Source: Sorghum bicolor (taxonomy: Eukaryota; Streptophyta; Magnoliopsida; Poales; Poaceae). Taken from it: a stretch of 64,000 bases of DNA. The position numbers and the translations under genes are program-made. The notes below the pieces were generated by a model. That model worked only from the letters and a program-made list of their open reading frames with translations. It searched no databases and was not told where the DNA came from. How positions within the stretch are numbered: the first letter of the stretch is position 1; each line of letters starts with the position of its first letter. The stretch is from NCBI RefSeq assembly GCF_000003195.3, contig NC_012870.2:49540967-49604966 (forward strand), written 5' to 3'. Positions 35,970 to 47,903 of the stretch are shown here, one piece after another.

Positions 35970-36645
35970 GAAAAACTCTACTTAACCCCCCTCAACTATT
36001 GGAGGTTGTCTACTTCACTCCCTCACCTTTAAAACTATATATTTTACCCCTTAAACTATTAAAAACCGTCTAAATAACTCAGAGGCAGTTTTGAAGGTGG
36101 AGATTTTGCTGATGTGGCTTATTAAAAAAATTTATAACCCCTCTAACGTATCAAAGGTTGATTGTATGACATCTCAACTATAAAATTTAATATTATAGTA
36201 TGTAAAACATTAAATAATGTTCAAATGACACATCAGATGGTCTTTAGGATCATTTGCACGCTGTATCCCGGTCACAGTGGCCTAAACACAAGCCTGTAAA
36301 AAGTTTAGAGAGGAGGCAGCTAATGGACATGCATGTATAAGCCAGTGTTGTAGGATACAATGTCTAAATGAACCTACATGACCATCATTCAAATATTATT
36401 GATGCTTTAAGGGCTACAATACCATATTTTATTGTTGAAGGGTCATGCAACAAACTCTAAATATGAACCTACATGCTGGTTTTATGGACTTTTTAATATG
36501 TCAGTCAGCAAACCACCTTCAAAACCGTGTCAAGGGGTTATTTAGACTGTTTTCAATAGCTTGAGGGATAGAATACTTGGTTTTGTAGATGAGGGGGATA
36601 AAGTAAGCAACAACCAATAGTTGAGGGAGTTAAGTAGACTTTTTT
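35970..36645. mobile_element. Long-TIR element, probably a MULE-type MITE
   Basis: The first 140 bp (actctacttaacccccctca, then actattggaggttgtctact) reappear inverted at the other end (agttgagggagttaagtag), through at least ctaaataactc / ggttatttagac and the gttttgaaggtgg phrase. Such long TIRs are typical of Mutator-like elements. The sequence tttttatta lies before the left end and a similar T-rich stretch after the right end, so a 9-bp target duplication is possible but not certain. No coding frame. Confidence 0.65.
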
Positions 36646-37236
36646 TTATTTGAGATTGTCTAGGAGTTCCAAATATACATTTGAAGTTCTTTTATTTGAA
36701 ATTCAAATTGATAAAATGACCTTGCACGAAGACAAGACACCCTGTACCAAAGGAAGCACAAAATGATGACAAGCTTCGACTAAACACAAATTCTGTTGCG
36801 GAGCTTCCACCTATATACTTGGTAAAGAATAAGTTAAACAGAGACGCACGTGCACGCACACACCACGAATTTCTTTTTTTGTCATACCATTTGCATTTAA
36901 AAGTTCTTATTGTTGATGAACTCATGTGGCTCGGTTACCTAGTTTATAATCTTGATAACTGTGCCATAAAACTTACATTGAGACTGACCTATGTAATGAT
37001 ATATGGTTTGGAAAAACTAGCAGTGAAAGGTCAGTAGCATGCATGGAATAAGAAAGAACGGAGCAGCATACGCTAGGAATCAAAGTTAGGAAAGACTGAC
37101 GTCCACACGCAAATATGCCAACCAGTGACATACAGTTGTCTGTAAGCATCTTCTTTTTTGCTCTATATATAAATTAAATAAATAAAGCCATTGTTCTCTC
37201 CAAGTCCATAGAAATATACAATCCAATTTGCTCCCC

Positions 37237-37244
37237 TATATATA
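37237..37244 (+). promoter_or_regulatory. TATA box of the cyclophilin gene
   Basis: TATATATA lies 118 bp upstream of the start codon. It predicts transcription from about 37265-37275, in tcctactacaaggc. The leader up to 37361 holds no ATG, so the first ATG is the start used. Confidence 0.65.
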
Positions 37245-37361
37245 GGCGTCTATCGTCGGCTCCTCTCCTACTACAAGGCAAGTCAAGTTGAGCACAGTGA
37301 AGTGAGCGAGTCTCTACTAGCTATAGTTGCCTCGGTCTCTGTCAAATTATTTAACCAATTC

Positions 37362-37934
37362 ATGGCGCGTCCCAAGAACAACCAGAACCCCAGGGTGTTC
37401 CTGGACCTCAGCATTGGCGGCGAGCTGGTTGGCCGCGTCGTCATCGAGCTATTCGCCGACAAGGTGCCCAGGACGGCGGAGAACTTCCGGCAGCTGTGCA
37501 CCGGCGAGCGCGGCTTGGGCCGGTGGTCTGGCAAGCGGCTGCACTACAAGGGCGCGCCGTTCCACCGCGTGGTGCCCGGGTTCATGTGCCAGGGCGGCGA
37601 CATCACGGCGGGCAACGGCACGGGCGGCGAGTCCGCGCTCGGCGACGGCGGGCGGTACTTCGCCGACGAGGCACTCGGCGCCGTCCGGCACTCCGGCCCC
37701 GGGGTGGTGTCCATGGCCAACGCCGGGCCCAACACCAACGGGTCCCAGTTCTTCATCACCTTCGCCGACGCGCCGTGGCTGGACGGGCGCCACGTCGCGT
37801 TCGGCCGCGTCGAGCAAGGCATGGCGGCGCTGCGCGCCATCGAGAAGGCCGGGTCCATGAGCGGCAGGACCGTGAGGCCGGTCGTCATCGCCGACTGCGG
37901 CCAGCTCAAGGACGACTACGCCGCCATGTTCTAA
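37362..37934 (+). CDS. Cyclophilin-type peptidyl-prolyl cis-trans isomerase (cytosolic class)
   Basis: A single uninterrupted 190-residue frame starting [10 protein letters not shown]. Cyclophilins turn X-Pro bonds between cis and trans during protein folding. The active-site set is complete: [14 protein letters not shown] (residues 67-80, with catalytic Arg69), [17 protein letters not shown] (118-134), and [10 protein letters not shown] (139-148, with the cyclosporin-contact Trp139). Plant cytosolic cyclophilins carry a short insertion; here it is RWSGKRL (54-60). Cys46 and Cys179 match the pair implicated in redox control of plant cyclophilins. There is no signal or transit peptide, which fits a cytosolic or nuclear site. 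The N-terminus has about six extra residues, and the C-terminus ends KDDYAAMF rather than at GQL(S). The frame is open 20 codons upstream without an ATG. Codon use is strongly GC-rich at third positions, unlike the surrounding DNA. It is intronless, like many plant cytosolic cyclophilin genes, although a retrocopy origin cannot be excluded. Confidence 0.95.
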   Translation: MARPKNNQNPRVFLDLSIGGELVGRVVIELFADKVPRTAENFRQLCTGERGLGRWSGKRLHYKGAPFHRVVPGFMCQGGDITAGNGTGGESALGDGGRYFADEALGAVRHSGPGVVSMANAGPNTNGSQFFITFADAPWLDGRHVAFGRVEQGMAALRAIEKAGSMSGRTVRPVVIADCGQLKDDYAAMF

Positions 37935-39094
37935 TTAAGTGAAGGATAATCAAACTTACTCTATCTGCACCACCAAATCTGACACTAGTACGTATACACG
38001 TACACTTATATGTCCTATACAAGATGCGTGCGAGACTACGTTCGTAGATGAGCATATATATGCGTGATTATTTGGTCCTAATTTGTTCATGTCGTGTTGA
38101 CCGTTCCTATATATAAATGCTGAGGTGTGTGAGTGGTTAATTCTGTATAATTAATAATACTACTATGGTAAATGGAATTGCTCACTGCTGTGTCCCAAGT
38201 CAAGTGACCTCGTTTGTCTCCTCTTGTACTCGTTTTACTGTAATTTACTCCCAACTGGGGAGGAAAGGAATGAATAGTACGAAGTAGTATTAGGCGGGGA
38301 GATGATGTCGAGACGAGCACAAGTACCATTGATCGATCGGTGCACAAGTGATTATGACAAGCACTGCAATATACTATAATGCGTACTAGAATCCAAGTTG
38401 GAGGAATTTGCTCGGGTCAAGGTCGGTCAGCAGGGTTCTGTGGAGCAAGCAGGAATTTCAGATGCTTCATGGCAAGCGATCATATTCCGCGTAGAGAGAT
38501 AACCGTGACAAATCGCCTTAAAAGATCGTATTCAAAAATCAAAGTCTGATATCTCAACCTCGTTATTAAGATTTAAGACAAGAGAACAAAAGTGATAGAA
38601 CCAGCTAGACCAAAACTAAATACACTACTTTTTAGATAGCGCCTTGAGCATAGATAACATATTACACAAGTTGGAATAGCACTTCGCGGATTTACCAAAT
38701 AAATATGCAGTGATGCGATTGAACACAAGATATTCAGTATTCAACATCAGGGATGAAAAGTATAAACTAAATTTTGCAGAAAATATCCAATATTTACGAA
38801 CTGGATGGATAAAGAGTTTTCTGAAAGCGAAATGCTTGGTAAGTGGCATCATTCCTTGAACAGCTATGCGATGGTTCAAATCCATCCATTACCCCCAAAA
38901 AAAAGTTATATTGCTGATATGGTGGAGATTTTACCCCTTTTTTTTGCCGAATAGCGTAATCCTACAATAAGTATCTCATAGGCAGGCATCACAACGAACA
39001 AGAGCCGAGCCTTTTAGGCAACCTAAATAAAATAATTAACGCACTAGGGCCAAAAAGCCAGTAGGGGAAGTGGTGTAGCTCTCCTTCGGTACTT
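37935..39094. other. 3' flank of the cyclophilin gene and unassigned DNA
   Basis: AT-rich sequence follows the stop codon. Near-consensus poly(A) signals such as aattaataata (about 38146) are present, but none is compelling. No further genes or complete elements are recognised up to 39094. Confidence 0.4.
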
Positions 39095-39373
39095 CACTAC
39101 TTAAAAAAATGATTTGTAGCAACCCGTCTTTTTTTTGGTGCCTTTATATTTAATTGCCCTTACAAATAGACGGCGAATAGTAAAAAGTTAAGTATAATAT
39201 AACTTTATCGAATAAATAAATGATTAAAATAAAAGTTATAGATCTAATGAATTTTATAACTTTTATTTTCATGATTTTTAAAATGAAATCTTTTTTATTT
39301 CAATCTATGATTTGAAGTAGTCAAATTGTGAATTGTTCAAACAAAGTCACTTGAAAAGATGACTAAAATAAAA
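39095..39373. mobile_element. Possible left end of a small CACTA-like element
   Basis: CACTACTTAAAAAAATG followed by tttgtagcaacccgtc resembles a CACTA terminus. The flanking DNA continues across the solo LTR as far as 41982, where CACTA C begins. A matching right end was not found. Confidence 0.35.
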
Positions 39374-41892
39374 TGTAACACCCTAAAATTTACTCCTTTT
39401 AAAATATAGATAAAATTATTTAATTTTGTATTTTTGTGCTCATGAGAATATAGAAAAAATAATATTTTTCACTAAATTAAAATTTATCATAAGGCTTAGC
39501 AATATTATTATGCATACATGCTGGTGCATATGTTTTGATGTGATGCTTGTTGCTCCTTTATGTGTTGATAGTAAGAAAAATATTTAAAATACGTTTAGTA
39601 GATCGATCTTCCTTATTCAGCACGTATTTATCTTTTATCTACAACCAAATTCCTTGTTTCTAAGCTCAAATTTTTATTAGAACCTTCCTAACATATTTTC
39701 TTTGTCACTCAAAGCACTTCTTTTAGTTCCTCATCCATCAAGCACTCTCTACAAATTTTTCGGAAATTTTTTTCACCTTCTGTTCTCACTTTTCTGTGAG
39801 CATGATCTAATTTTTAGATGCTCCAAACAATCTTCTCATGAGCTCCAAAAGCTTTATTCGGGTTCCCCATGTTCTATAATATCTCTGAGAATTTTTCCTG
39901 AATTTTTGAAGCTTTCGGAGTATTTTTCATCTCTTAAATCATAATTCTGGAATTTTCTAGGATTATTTTATTCGCCAAATTAATTAATTTCGAAAATAAT
40001 AAAATCTTTCGTTTTATCTCACGCTCAAGCCCATGATCTCAATGGTCAATGTCCTTATTTACTAATGGGCTTTAATAATTAATTAGGCCTATTAGTAAAC
40101 ATGAAGGTTGCAAATCAATTAGTACCATATCGTTAGTTGACGTGGAGGTGGGGAGTTTTTCTCCCTATATATATACCAAGCCCCTAGGCAAAGCACATCA
40201 AAGACTATCATATGGGAAGCCTCTAATTTGAGAATTCCTAAGGTAGTAAAATAAAATTTATATTTTCTTCTCTACAACGTGATCGCCCTCGTCTCGCCTA
40301 TACACGACATCTACGAATGGTCGGCTCCTTCGCTGTTGCGCTAGCTCCAAGAAGCGTCACTGTCGGTGAACCTAGTCCCTGTCCACCAACGTAAGCTCCA
40401 ATCACTTTATCTTTCAGTTTGGAAAATACAAACAGCTCGGTTTTAGATTAAAAATACATTTTTACTATTTACAGAATTGCCACTGACTTTTTTTTACCAT
40501 AAAATATTCATTTTAACTCCGATTTGACCCATTCAAATTGCGTTAGGTTCGTTTTAATGAGCTCTACATGTTAGTAACATTGTTTTCTCAGTTTGAAACT
40601 TTTTATTTTCGTGACCCTAATTAATTAATTACTTTTCTATATAAAATCTTAGAAAATTCATAACTTCTCCGTTTTAGCTTCGATTTTCGTAATCTTTACG
40701 TCTATGATATCGTAGCGCTGCGTAGAATCTTTTTATGAACTCTCTATACTGTTTTTATATGATTGGTGTACTGTTCTAATTGTAGTCTTGTTTGCTTCGT
40801 GTATGTTTGTCTTCGATTGTTATGTGTTGGTGATCGATGATCGAGTTTAGACGGTGAGCAATCTGTGGTGAACAAGAGTGCTTCAGTGATCAAGATCAGA
40901 GCCTTGGACAACTAGTAAGACCAACAGGATCAAGTATAGCATTTGGACTAAGGCAAGTATAGTATTTAGATTTTATTTCTGTGACCATGATCGTGTGACT
41001 AGATTAATGTTAAGTAATAAACGATAAAAATGTCTCTTTAGCAACTTGATGATTTGTCTGTACGTGATCACCCGGGACAACAGTGCAACCATGAGGGCTA
41101 TAATGGCTCTGGCTTTAGCTCAGTATGAAGACCTTTTCTAGCTTGTTAGAGGTTACTAGAAAGGGCGGTGGGGCTGAACCATTTTGGGTATAGTACGAGC
41201 CCCTGTCCTTATGTGTATAGGCTGCGCGTCATTGTGCCATTTGGAAGGGGGGTATCTGTATCTACGCGCAAAGGAAACCTTGCGGCCCTAACATGTTAGA
41301 CGAACTTTTGAAAGGCTTCATAGTGATCCCTGCCAACCTTCCTTGGTAGTGGGTTAAGAGGTCGACGGGCCTCGGGCGAAAGTGTAAATCATGACTCATG
41401 GGTAAAGATGTACAACCTCTGCAGAGTGTTAAAAACTAGTATACTAGCCGAGCTCACAGTCAGGAGCGGCCTTGGGGACATCTACATTAAGGGTGATGAT
41501 TCTTGTGTGTTAAATATGCTCATTGTTTATTGTTTACTGCTCTACATTATTTATGTCACATTGATCATGAGATTGTGAGAGCTATACAATCTAGTTGCTA
41601 TACTTGTGGAGTTCGACATGGACTCACTCTTGCTATTTCCCCGAAACCTCAGGAGAAGTTTAGGCTTGTGATCAACCAGTCAGTTGGATCCTATAGAGTG
41701 GAGTTAATACTCGAAGTTGGAGTTGACTATCCGCTGTTTGCTATCAAAGGTTATCTCTTTTATACTAAGTATGTTATATATTTATGCATTGTCTTTTGAT
41801 ATTACCCCATATTTGTAGCTATATGTGAGATTTGACTTCTAAAACTCACATATGGTGTGTATCTGATTTTGTCCTTAAAATCGGGTATTACA
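39374..41892 (+). mobile_element. Solo LTR of the Tekay-like gypsy family
   Basis: The block starts TGTAACACCC and ends GGGTATTACA, imperfect inverted ends. It is flanked by taaaa on both sides (39369-39373 and 41893-41897), a perfect 5-bp target duplication. No coding domains are inside. It aligns with the LTR pieces of the element at 21690-33847 across the middle and at the 3' end. Recombination between two LTRs of one insertion is the usual origin of such a structure. Confidence 0.92.
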
Positions 41893-41982
41893 TAAAAGTT
41901 GTAGACCGAGAAAAGTTATAGAACTTTGTAGCTGACATCTTTTTATTTTAAATCATTTTATCAAGAAAAACCATGTTTGAAT

Positions 41983-42160
41983 CACTACTACAATCACAGA
42001 TTGTAGGGGCGGCTAAAAAGCTATTGTAAGGGCAGCTGGTCTAGCCACCCCCTATCTTAATGCTCTTATAGTGGCCATTAGTAAGAGCAGCTAGTGTTTC
42101 TAGCCATCCCTATTGTTTACATTTGTAAGGACGGTTCAATCTAGAACCGCCTCTACAGTT
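41983..42160. repeat. Terminus and subterminal repeats of CACTA C
   Basis: CACTACTACA begins at 41983. Diverged copies of gtaggggcggctaaa, gtaagggcagctggt, gtaagagcagctagt and gtaaggacggttcaa follow about every 35-45 bp. Confidence 0.78.
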
Positions 42161-42362
42161 AATTTTCAACAAAATAAAATAAAAATTACAATAATCAAAA
42201 TCACGGAACAACACATCATATATATAATCAAATCTGACCATATCACAACACAAACATCGAGTTCAAGTTCCATCATCAAATTTACAAATTCAAAAGTTCC
42301 AAGTCCATCACAGCCACAAGTCCATCAAAATTGTAATCAACGACCTAGAGATAGCCTATTCC

Positions 42363-43500
42363 ACTAACAAAGATGTTGGTACATACGATTTCTACCTAAG
42401 TCGAACATGAAGTCATGGTATTCTCCTTTCAAGTAAATAACTTTGTACATTATGAAGTTGCAAAGGTCGCCAACGAGCTCTAAGAGTTCATCGTCCTTGT
42501 AGAGATCCATTTTCCTTTCATGCTCTTCTAACCACTACAAGATGAGAAAAGCTAACTCATTATAACATTATAAGACATTATCCAAATTCAGTTTAGTAAG
42601 AGTAGTAGTAGCAGTAAGAGTAGTAGACATTTGAAAGTAGCATCGTAATAAAACAACAAAGGATAGTAGTAGTGGACAGTAGAGGATATGAGAGTAGTGC
42701 AAAGTAGTAGAGTAGCAAACTGGACAATGAGTGCCATTTCAGTTAAGCCAAGTTCAGTTTCCATTTCTTTGGTTAAGCCAAGTAGACAGTGAGAGTAGTA
42801 GTAGTAGGACAGTGAGAGTAGTAGTAGTAGGATAGTAGAGGGGAGAGATTCGAACATACCAATTCAAGATGTCTCCTATAGGCTTTTGCTTACTCATGAA
42901 AGCACATATGTAATATCCACTATGTAAACTCCCTGGCCTTTGCTTGGGGAACTGTGTGTTTCAATTGACATATGGAAATGTTAAGTAATAGCATTGAAAA
43001 CCATGTAATTGAGTGCTGAACTAAGTTACACTTACCGAACATAAAGTTTTGGTACACAACTTGTGCCGCCTTTCTAGACAACACCTTCCATTCTTTTCTT
43101 TGACATAGTTCCTGAATGCCCTGTTCGAATGATTATAGCAAATGCAACTCGTTAGTATGAAAAAGTCATCATTAAAGTGAAACATATAAGGTCACTAGGA
43201 TTACTAATATGCTTATGTCATGAGAATCGACATGATGTCTTTATATTTGTGAGGGTCACAATCTGCAGAATTACAGACCCATGCCATGTTCATCCTAACT
43301 TTGACGGCTATGAGTATCCAGTCATTGCTGCATGAATTTCAGCATAGAATACAAAGATAAGTTTCTTTGCATCAAAATAAGATATACCAAACAATCTTTT
43401 AAGTATACAGTTGAACTTACTCGAAGTTGTATGGTGTCCATATTGTTTCGAAGTGTTGGAGATTCTTCAAACACATGGCAATCCATGCCGCAACATTAAG
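42363..43500 (-). pseudogene. CACTA C Ulp1 (C48) protease remnant, 3' exons
   Basis: Reading the minus strand: NVAAWIAMCLKNLQHFETIW (about 43490-43430), then NRAFRNYVKEKNGRCCLERR (about 43125-43065). Then comes KQRPGSLHSGYYICAFM (about 42945-42895), and a last exon with LLELVGDLCNFIMYKVIYLK ending in a stop at 42363-42367. These line up with the protease exons of CACTA A and B. The catalytic Cys of the CGYYVC box is Ser here (codon 42919-42921), so the protease would be inactive. The exon carrying His and Asp is not clear and may be displaced by the solo LTR. Confidence 0.65.
42595..42845. repeat. AGT-rich imperfect trinucleotide repeats
   Basis: Runs of agtagtagt, broken by acagtgag and similar phrases, recur through 250 bp, with gagagtagtagtagtaggacagt repeated at the right end. 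They lie in what should be an intron of the CACTA C protease gene. A second AGT-rich patch is at 48519-48580. Confidence 0.8.
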
Positions 43501-43506
43501 GCCCTA

Positions 43507-45370
43507 TGAAAGCCCTAGTTTGGTTTTAGATAATTGATGAAACCCTAAGTACTAACCTCCTTACTAAGTGTGTGTATACTTAATGAGGTTGGTACATGCC
43601 AAGTAATGGAGCAAGAGATGATCATGGTGATAATGGTGATGACCGCAAGATGATCAAGTGCTCAACTTGGAAAAGAAGAAAGAGAAAAACAAAAACCCTA
43701 TGGAGATCAAGGCAAAAGTATTGCTTAGGGTTTTGATTTTGGTGATCAAGACACCATAGAGGGTGTGATCACATTTATGATAGATAGCCGTACTATAAAT
43801 AGGGGAATTCTTTGGCTAAGCGGTTATTAAGTGCTACTAGGTGTCATTGTTCATGTGAATGCATGTAGAACCTAGTGAGCTAACTTAACTCCTTCGAAGA
43901 AAATGATTGTGAAAATGCTAACACACGTGCACATGTTAGTTTACACATTGTGGTGTTGACACACTTTGAGAAGGAGGTGGAGTTTGATTCGGCGCTTTTT
44001 GAGAAAATGAAGTGCATATTTTCTATTACACCGGTGGGAAATTTGGAGAAGTCGCGGACGCTGGCCGCGGAAGCACCGGACGCTGTGCCTACACGTCCGC
44101 TGTGCTGTGGTGCTTGGCTCGGCTTGGGTTAGGCACCAGACGCCAGGCACCAGACACAGGTTAGACCCTGTTGGAGCGTCTGATGTTGTGAGTCCGATGT
44201 TCTGTGCTTTTGCAATGCTCTCTGGGTACGAGACCGGTGAGCACCGGACGGTCCGGTGCTCAGCGTCTGGTGACCCCGCGAGTTTGCAGACTTCTCTGAG
44301 TTTAAGTCCGGTGAGTACCGGACGCGTCCGGTGGCAACTTAACCACGTCTAGTGCTTTGTAGGTTACCGTTAGACTTCGACGCGTGAGATTCAAAAGGCG
44401 ACACATGGCTATTTCTGGAGCACCGGACGCGGGAGGTTGAGCGTGCCTCCTGCGTAGCGTCCGGTGATCCTGTGTTTTGCCCAGTGAAAGAGCCAACAGC
44501 TCTATTTGTTTGAGGGGCTTATAAATATGTGTTGGCTGGCTTAGGGCTTATACTCTTGGCATTCTAACATACTTGACATCCTTGTGAGCCTAAGCAAACA
44601 CCTCCCACTCATCTCCTTCATAGATTATTCATCTTTGTCAATTGGGAGTGATTCCAAGTGCATTTTCTTGAGTGATTGCATCTAGTGGCACTTGGGGATC
44701 GATTTGGCTGCGGTTTTCTTGTTACTCTTGGTGGTTGCCGCCACCTAGATGGCTTGGAGCAGCGGAGGAGCTTTGACACAAGTTGGTGATTGTTCGTGAC
44801 CATCTCCCGGTGATTGTGAGGGGTCTTGTACCTTCCCCACCGCAGAGCCGAAAGGTAACTCTAGTGGATTGCTCGTGTCATTGAGTTACCTCACTTGTGG
44901 GTCGGTTCTTGCGGTGTCCTAGTGAGGACGAGGTTCGTGCTACACCTCTTAGCCGCTGAACCACCAAGTGTTGGTCGACACAACGGGGACGTAGCATGCC
45001 GGCAAGCACGTGAACCTCGGGAGAAAATTTGGTGTCTCAATTGTGTTTGTTTGGCATTCTCCCGGTGCTTGATTGTTTATATTGGTGATTGGTTCATCCC
45101 CTACACGGCGGTATAAATATCTCTTCCTATCTATTATTTACCGCAAACTAGTGTAGTTAGTTTAGTTGCTTACTTTGCCTTGTGTAGCTTAGTTCTTGTG
45201 TGCATAGTGATCATAGCAACTAGAATTGTTGGATAGGTGGCTTGCAAACACCCCTTTAGAGCTAGAACAAAAAGCTTCACTTTGTTATTTACTAACCACT
45301 TGCTCTAGTGAGTTTGTAGAATTTTTAAAATAGGCTATTCACCACCCTCTAGCCATATTAGGACCTTTCA
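43507..45370 (+). mobile_element. SIRE/Maximus-type copia solo LTR inside CACTA C
   Basis: The 1864-bp block starts TGAAAGCCCTAG and ends GGACCTTTCA, so the ends TGAAAG / CTTTCA are inverted. Flanks are cccta (43502-43506) and ccctc (45371-45375), a 4-of-5 target duplication. The phrases ggttttagataattgatgaa near the start and ggctattcaccaccctctagcc near the end are the conserved edges of this LTR type. No internal domains. It separates two parts of the CACTA C protease gene. Confidence 0.85.
44040..44470. repeat. Palindromic CCGGACG / CGTCCGG motif cluster in the solo LTR
   Basis: At least eight copies of caccggacg, gtccggtg or close variants in both orientations lie within 430 bp, including the perfect palindromic pair caccggacggtccggtg near 44243. 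The related LTR at 21863-23369 has sparser copies. The cluster lies in the GC-rich part of the LTR. Confidence 0.8.
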
Positions 45371-47903
45371 CCCTCCTCCCTTATTTTGGTCACCCAGATG
45401 GCCTCTTTCTCCTCCATGGCCTTTCCATCTGCTAGCTCTTTCCCATCGAGCTTCCATTGCTTTGGGTAACTAAAAACTATTCGTGCTATAGGTTGAGTGT
45501 CTATATACCTAGCTTTCATGGAGTGTGTTTCTTTTATAAAGTGTGCTTGCATTCTACAAATCATGATGTGAGTTAGTTCCAACAAAATCCAACTAGGTTA
45601 CATTTAGATCATACCAAGAGGGCAAAGACTTATAGCCACCACAGGCAAATTAGATTCATCTCCATTGATCTGAGTTGAAAGCATGCTTTGATGTCACCAA
45701 AGTCAAAGCAAATGAATGTAGCTAGGCTTCCAAATGTGCATTTAGGTATTACTTCTTGCACCGCAAGTAGTTATATATGGATAACATGCAAGTAGTACCA
45801 ATCATGAAACCTTTTCATTCCAAATGGCATTTTACACATGACCTAGTTTGGTAGGAAAGGTTTGCCTCTTACATATTCATTCGAGCAATCCTTTGACCAC
45901 TTGATGGCTTCAACATCTAGATACTTCTATACAAGTTAGTAGTCTTTGGGGTTGGTGGGGTGCCTATAGGCAAATTCATTCTTGCCTTGGTTCTTAGGCT
46001 TGAACTAGTCATGAGCATACCACTTATACATACCCAAGATGTCGTTCATGTCCACAAAAGCTCTCAACCCTGTCGACCTTATCATGATAGGGATCAATTT
46101 TTGAGATTCAGATACTGGAACGTCCTCACTTTCTCGTGCATGTCCTTCTTTAGGAGGTGATCGTTGCTCTTGTGCCAGCAGTGCTTTTTAAGAAGACTAT
46201 GCCATCTCATCATGGCCTTGCTCGGGTTGAGCTGGAGAAGGTTGTGGCTTAGGAGGCACATGCGACGTCTCATCATGCTCTGGCTTGGCATGAGCTGTAG
46301 AAGGTTGTGGCTTGGGAGGCAGATGTGGCGTCTCGTCATTCTTTAGCTCAGCATGAACTGGAAAAGGTAGTGGGCTATGACTCTCATTTTGCGTCTCATC
46401 ATGCCCTTGCTCGATAGGAGCAAGAGAATGGGGTGGATTATGAGACACATGTGGTGTCCCATTATGCCCTTGCTCGACAGGGGCTAGAGACGACGGTGGC
46501 ATCTCATGCATGTTGTCCTCATGAGATGGTGAATATACCTCTCCATCCTCAAGGTGGAATCTCTCCAAATGTACATCACTCAAAGCTGGCAATGAAACAT
46601 TTAACACAATGTCCTTTTTGTACTAGCGGATAAATTGTTTCATGACTAGTCTATGCTCACATATCCCCTTGCTTGCTGGGTGTTCAATCTTGTGCTTCAT
46701 GTACTTGGGATTGATGGTATGCACCTCAACCTTACTGTAGTCATCTGAGATTGGATTATGGTGCCAGATGCCACCTCGAGGATGTGCCACACTCGTTGCC
46801 ACCACAACCATCTCATTTTGCCCTACCAACGGGAATCAACATGGTGATATGAGTTGCCTCCCATATGCAATTGACTGAGGTGGAGGTTGCATTGGAACCT
46901 TAGCTACTGGGAACATCCACAGGGTTGTCATTTAGAGCAAAATCTCTAGGTGGCCCCATTTCTGACTGTAGCTAGTAAACACTCCTTGCTCTGGCAGCTC
47001 CATGGCAACTAGGGTCTTAACTAGGTTGGCAATATTCTCCACCCAGTTTCTGCCATGTTTCTTGTACATCTCCACATCCTCTACAAAACCTTCCTTCCAA
47101 GTCCTATGTTTCCCTAACCCCCTAACACGGTTTGTGTGCTTGGGGTTTCTCAAGCCAAGTCTAAGCTCGTCCTTCTCTCTAGAAGGAGTGAATGAGCTCT
47201 TCTTCCTATCTTCAGAATATTTCATTATCCGTGGCACTGCCTCTTCGGTCTCCGGCTTGGCAAATTTCAGACTGGTGCTTGATTCTCTTGTATTCCTTGC
47301 AAAGAACCAATGCTTGGTCTGTGGCCTCAATTTTGTCACTTTTGTCTTACCAGTAGCTATGGCCTGTTCTTTCGTCTTTCTAAACTTCTCTTCCTTGCCA
47401 TCATAGCCACTAGGGACAAGACGAGTGTGGTGTATATTCTTCTTTGCCTGCAAGCTCTTCTTTTCACTTAAGGCCAAAGATTCCGGTGAAGTCTTCTCAG
47501 CCACAAGCAATGACCAGATAGCAGGAGTTATGTGTCCATACTTATGGTACGGAGTTAACCCCTTGTTGATGTAGTCGGTGTTGTGCTCATTCCTACAACA
47601 TCAGAAGGATTCTCCCATCATCTTCATAGCACGTCGTCTTACCAGTGCTTGCTTTGCTACTGGATTCCTAAAATTGACCAGCGGATGTTCTTTGCATAGC
47701 TCTTCCTTTGTGTACTCTCGATAATCATGCCAATTATAGATTGATGGGTTCAATTTGTCTCTGATGAGGGCCCTAATCACATTGCGTAATTTTGATTTGA
47801 ACTCCTTTGGCTGAAGGATCTGCCTATCTTTCCCAACCTCGTCTATCACATAAATCATTTTTGCATTTGGATATAGGTTTGGCTTTCTAGGCCCTTGTTT
47901 CAT
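45371..47903 (-). pseudogene. CACTA C second gene: Transposase_24-like part, repeat linker, approach to Ulp1
   Basis: Minus-strand pieces in order: 47903-47601 (NPSIYNWHDYREYTKEELCK, FRNPVAKQALVRRR). Then 47510-46932 with LGLRNPKHTNRVRGLGKHRT and TWKEGFVED, which match NPEHPRRVRG and WKEGFGDE of CACTA A. Then 46607-46197, a linker of 21-22-residue repeats. Then 45585-45371 (LTHIMICRMQAHFIKETHSM), the beginning of the protease part. Frames are separated by stops and shifts, so the gene is dead. The protease continues on the other side of the solo LTR. Confidence 0.72.
46197..46500 (-). repeat. Four-copy 63-66 bp coding repeat in the CACTA C linker
   Basis: The minus strand encodes four units of 21-22 residues of the form DETxHVPPKPQPSxAxxxxxH. 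They hold the same place between the Transposase_24-like part and the protease as the QTPPPPPKEKEDE repeats of CACTA A. Confidence 0.82.

Noticed and set aside
37327..37942. Long open frames overlapping the cyclophilin gene in other frames and on the minus strand
   Set aside because: They arise from the high GC content at third codon positions of the cyclophilin gene and have low-complexity Ala/Arg/Pro composition.
42588..42857. Tyr/Leu/Ser-rich minus-strand frame
   Set aside because: It is a translation of imperfect AGT trinucleotide repeats.
43507..45370. A gene-like reading in the solo LTR (frames at 43950-44500 and 44895-45116)
   Set aside because: They fall within the LTR's GC-rich motif cluster and have no domain or codon evidence.
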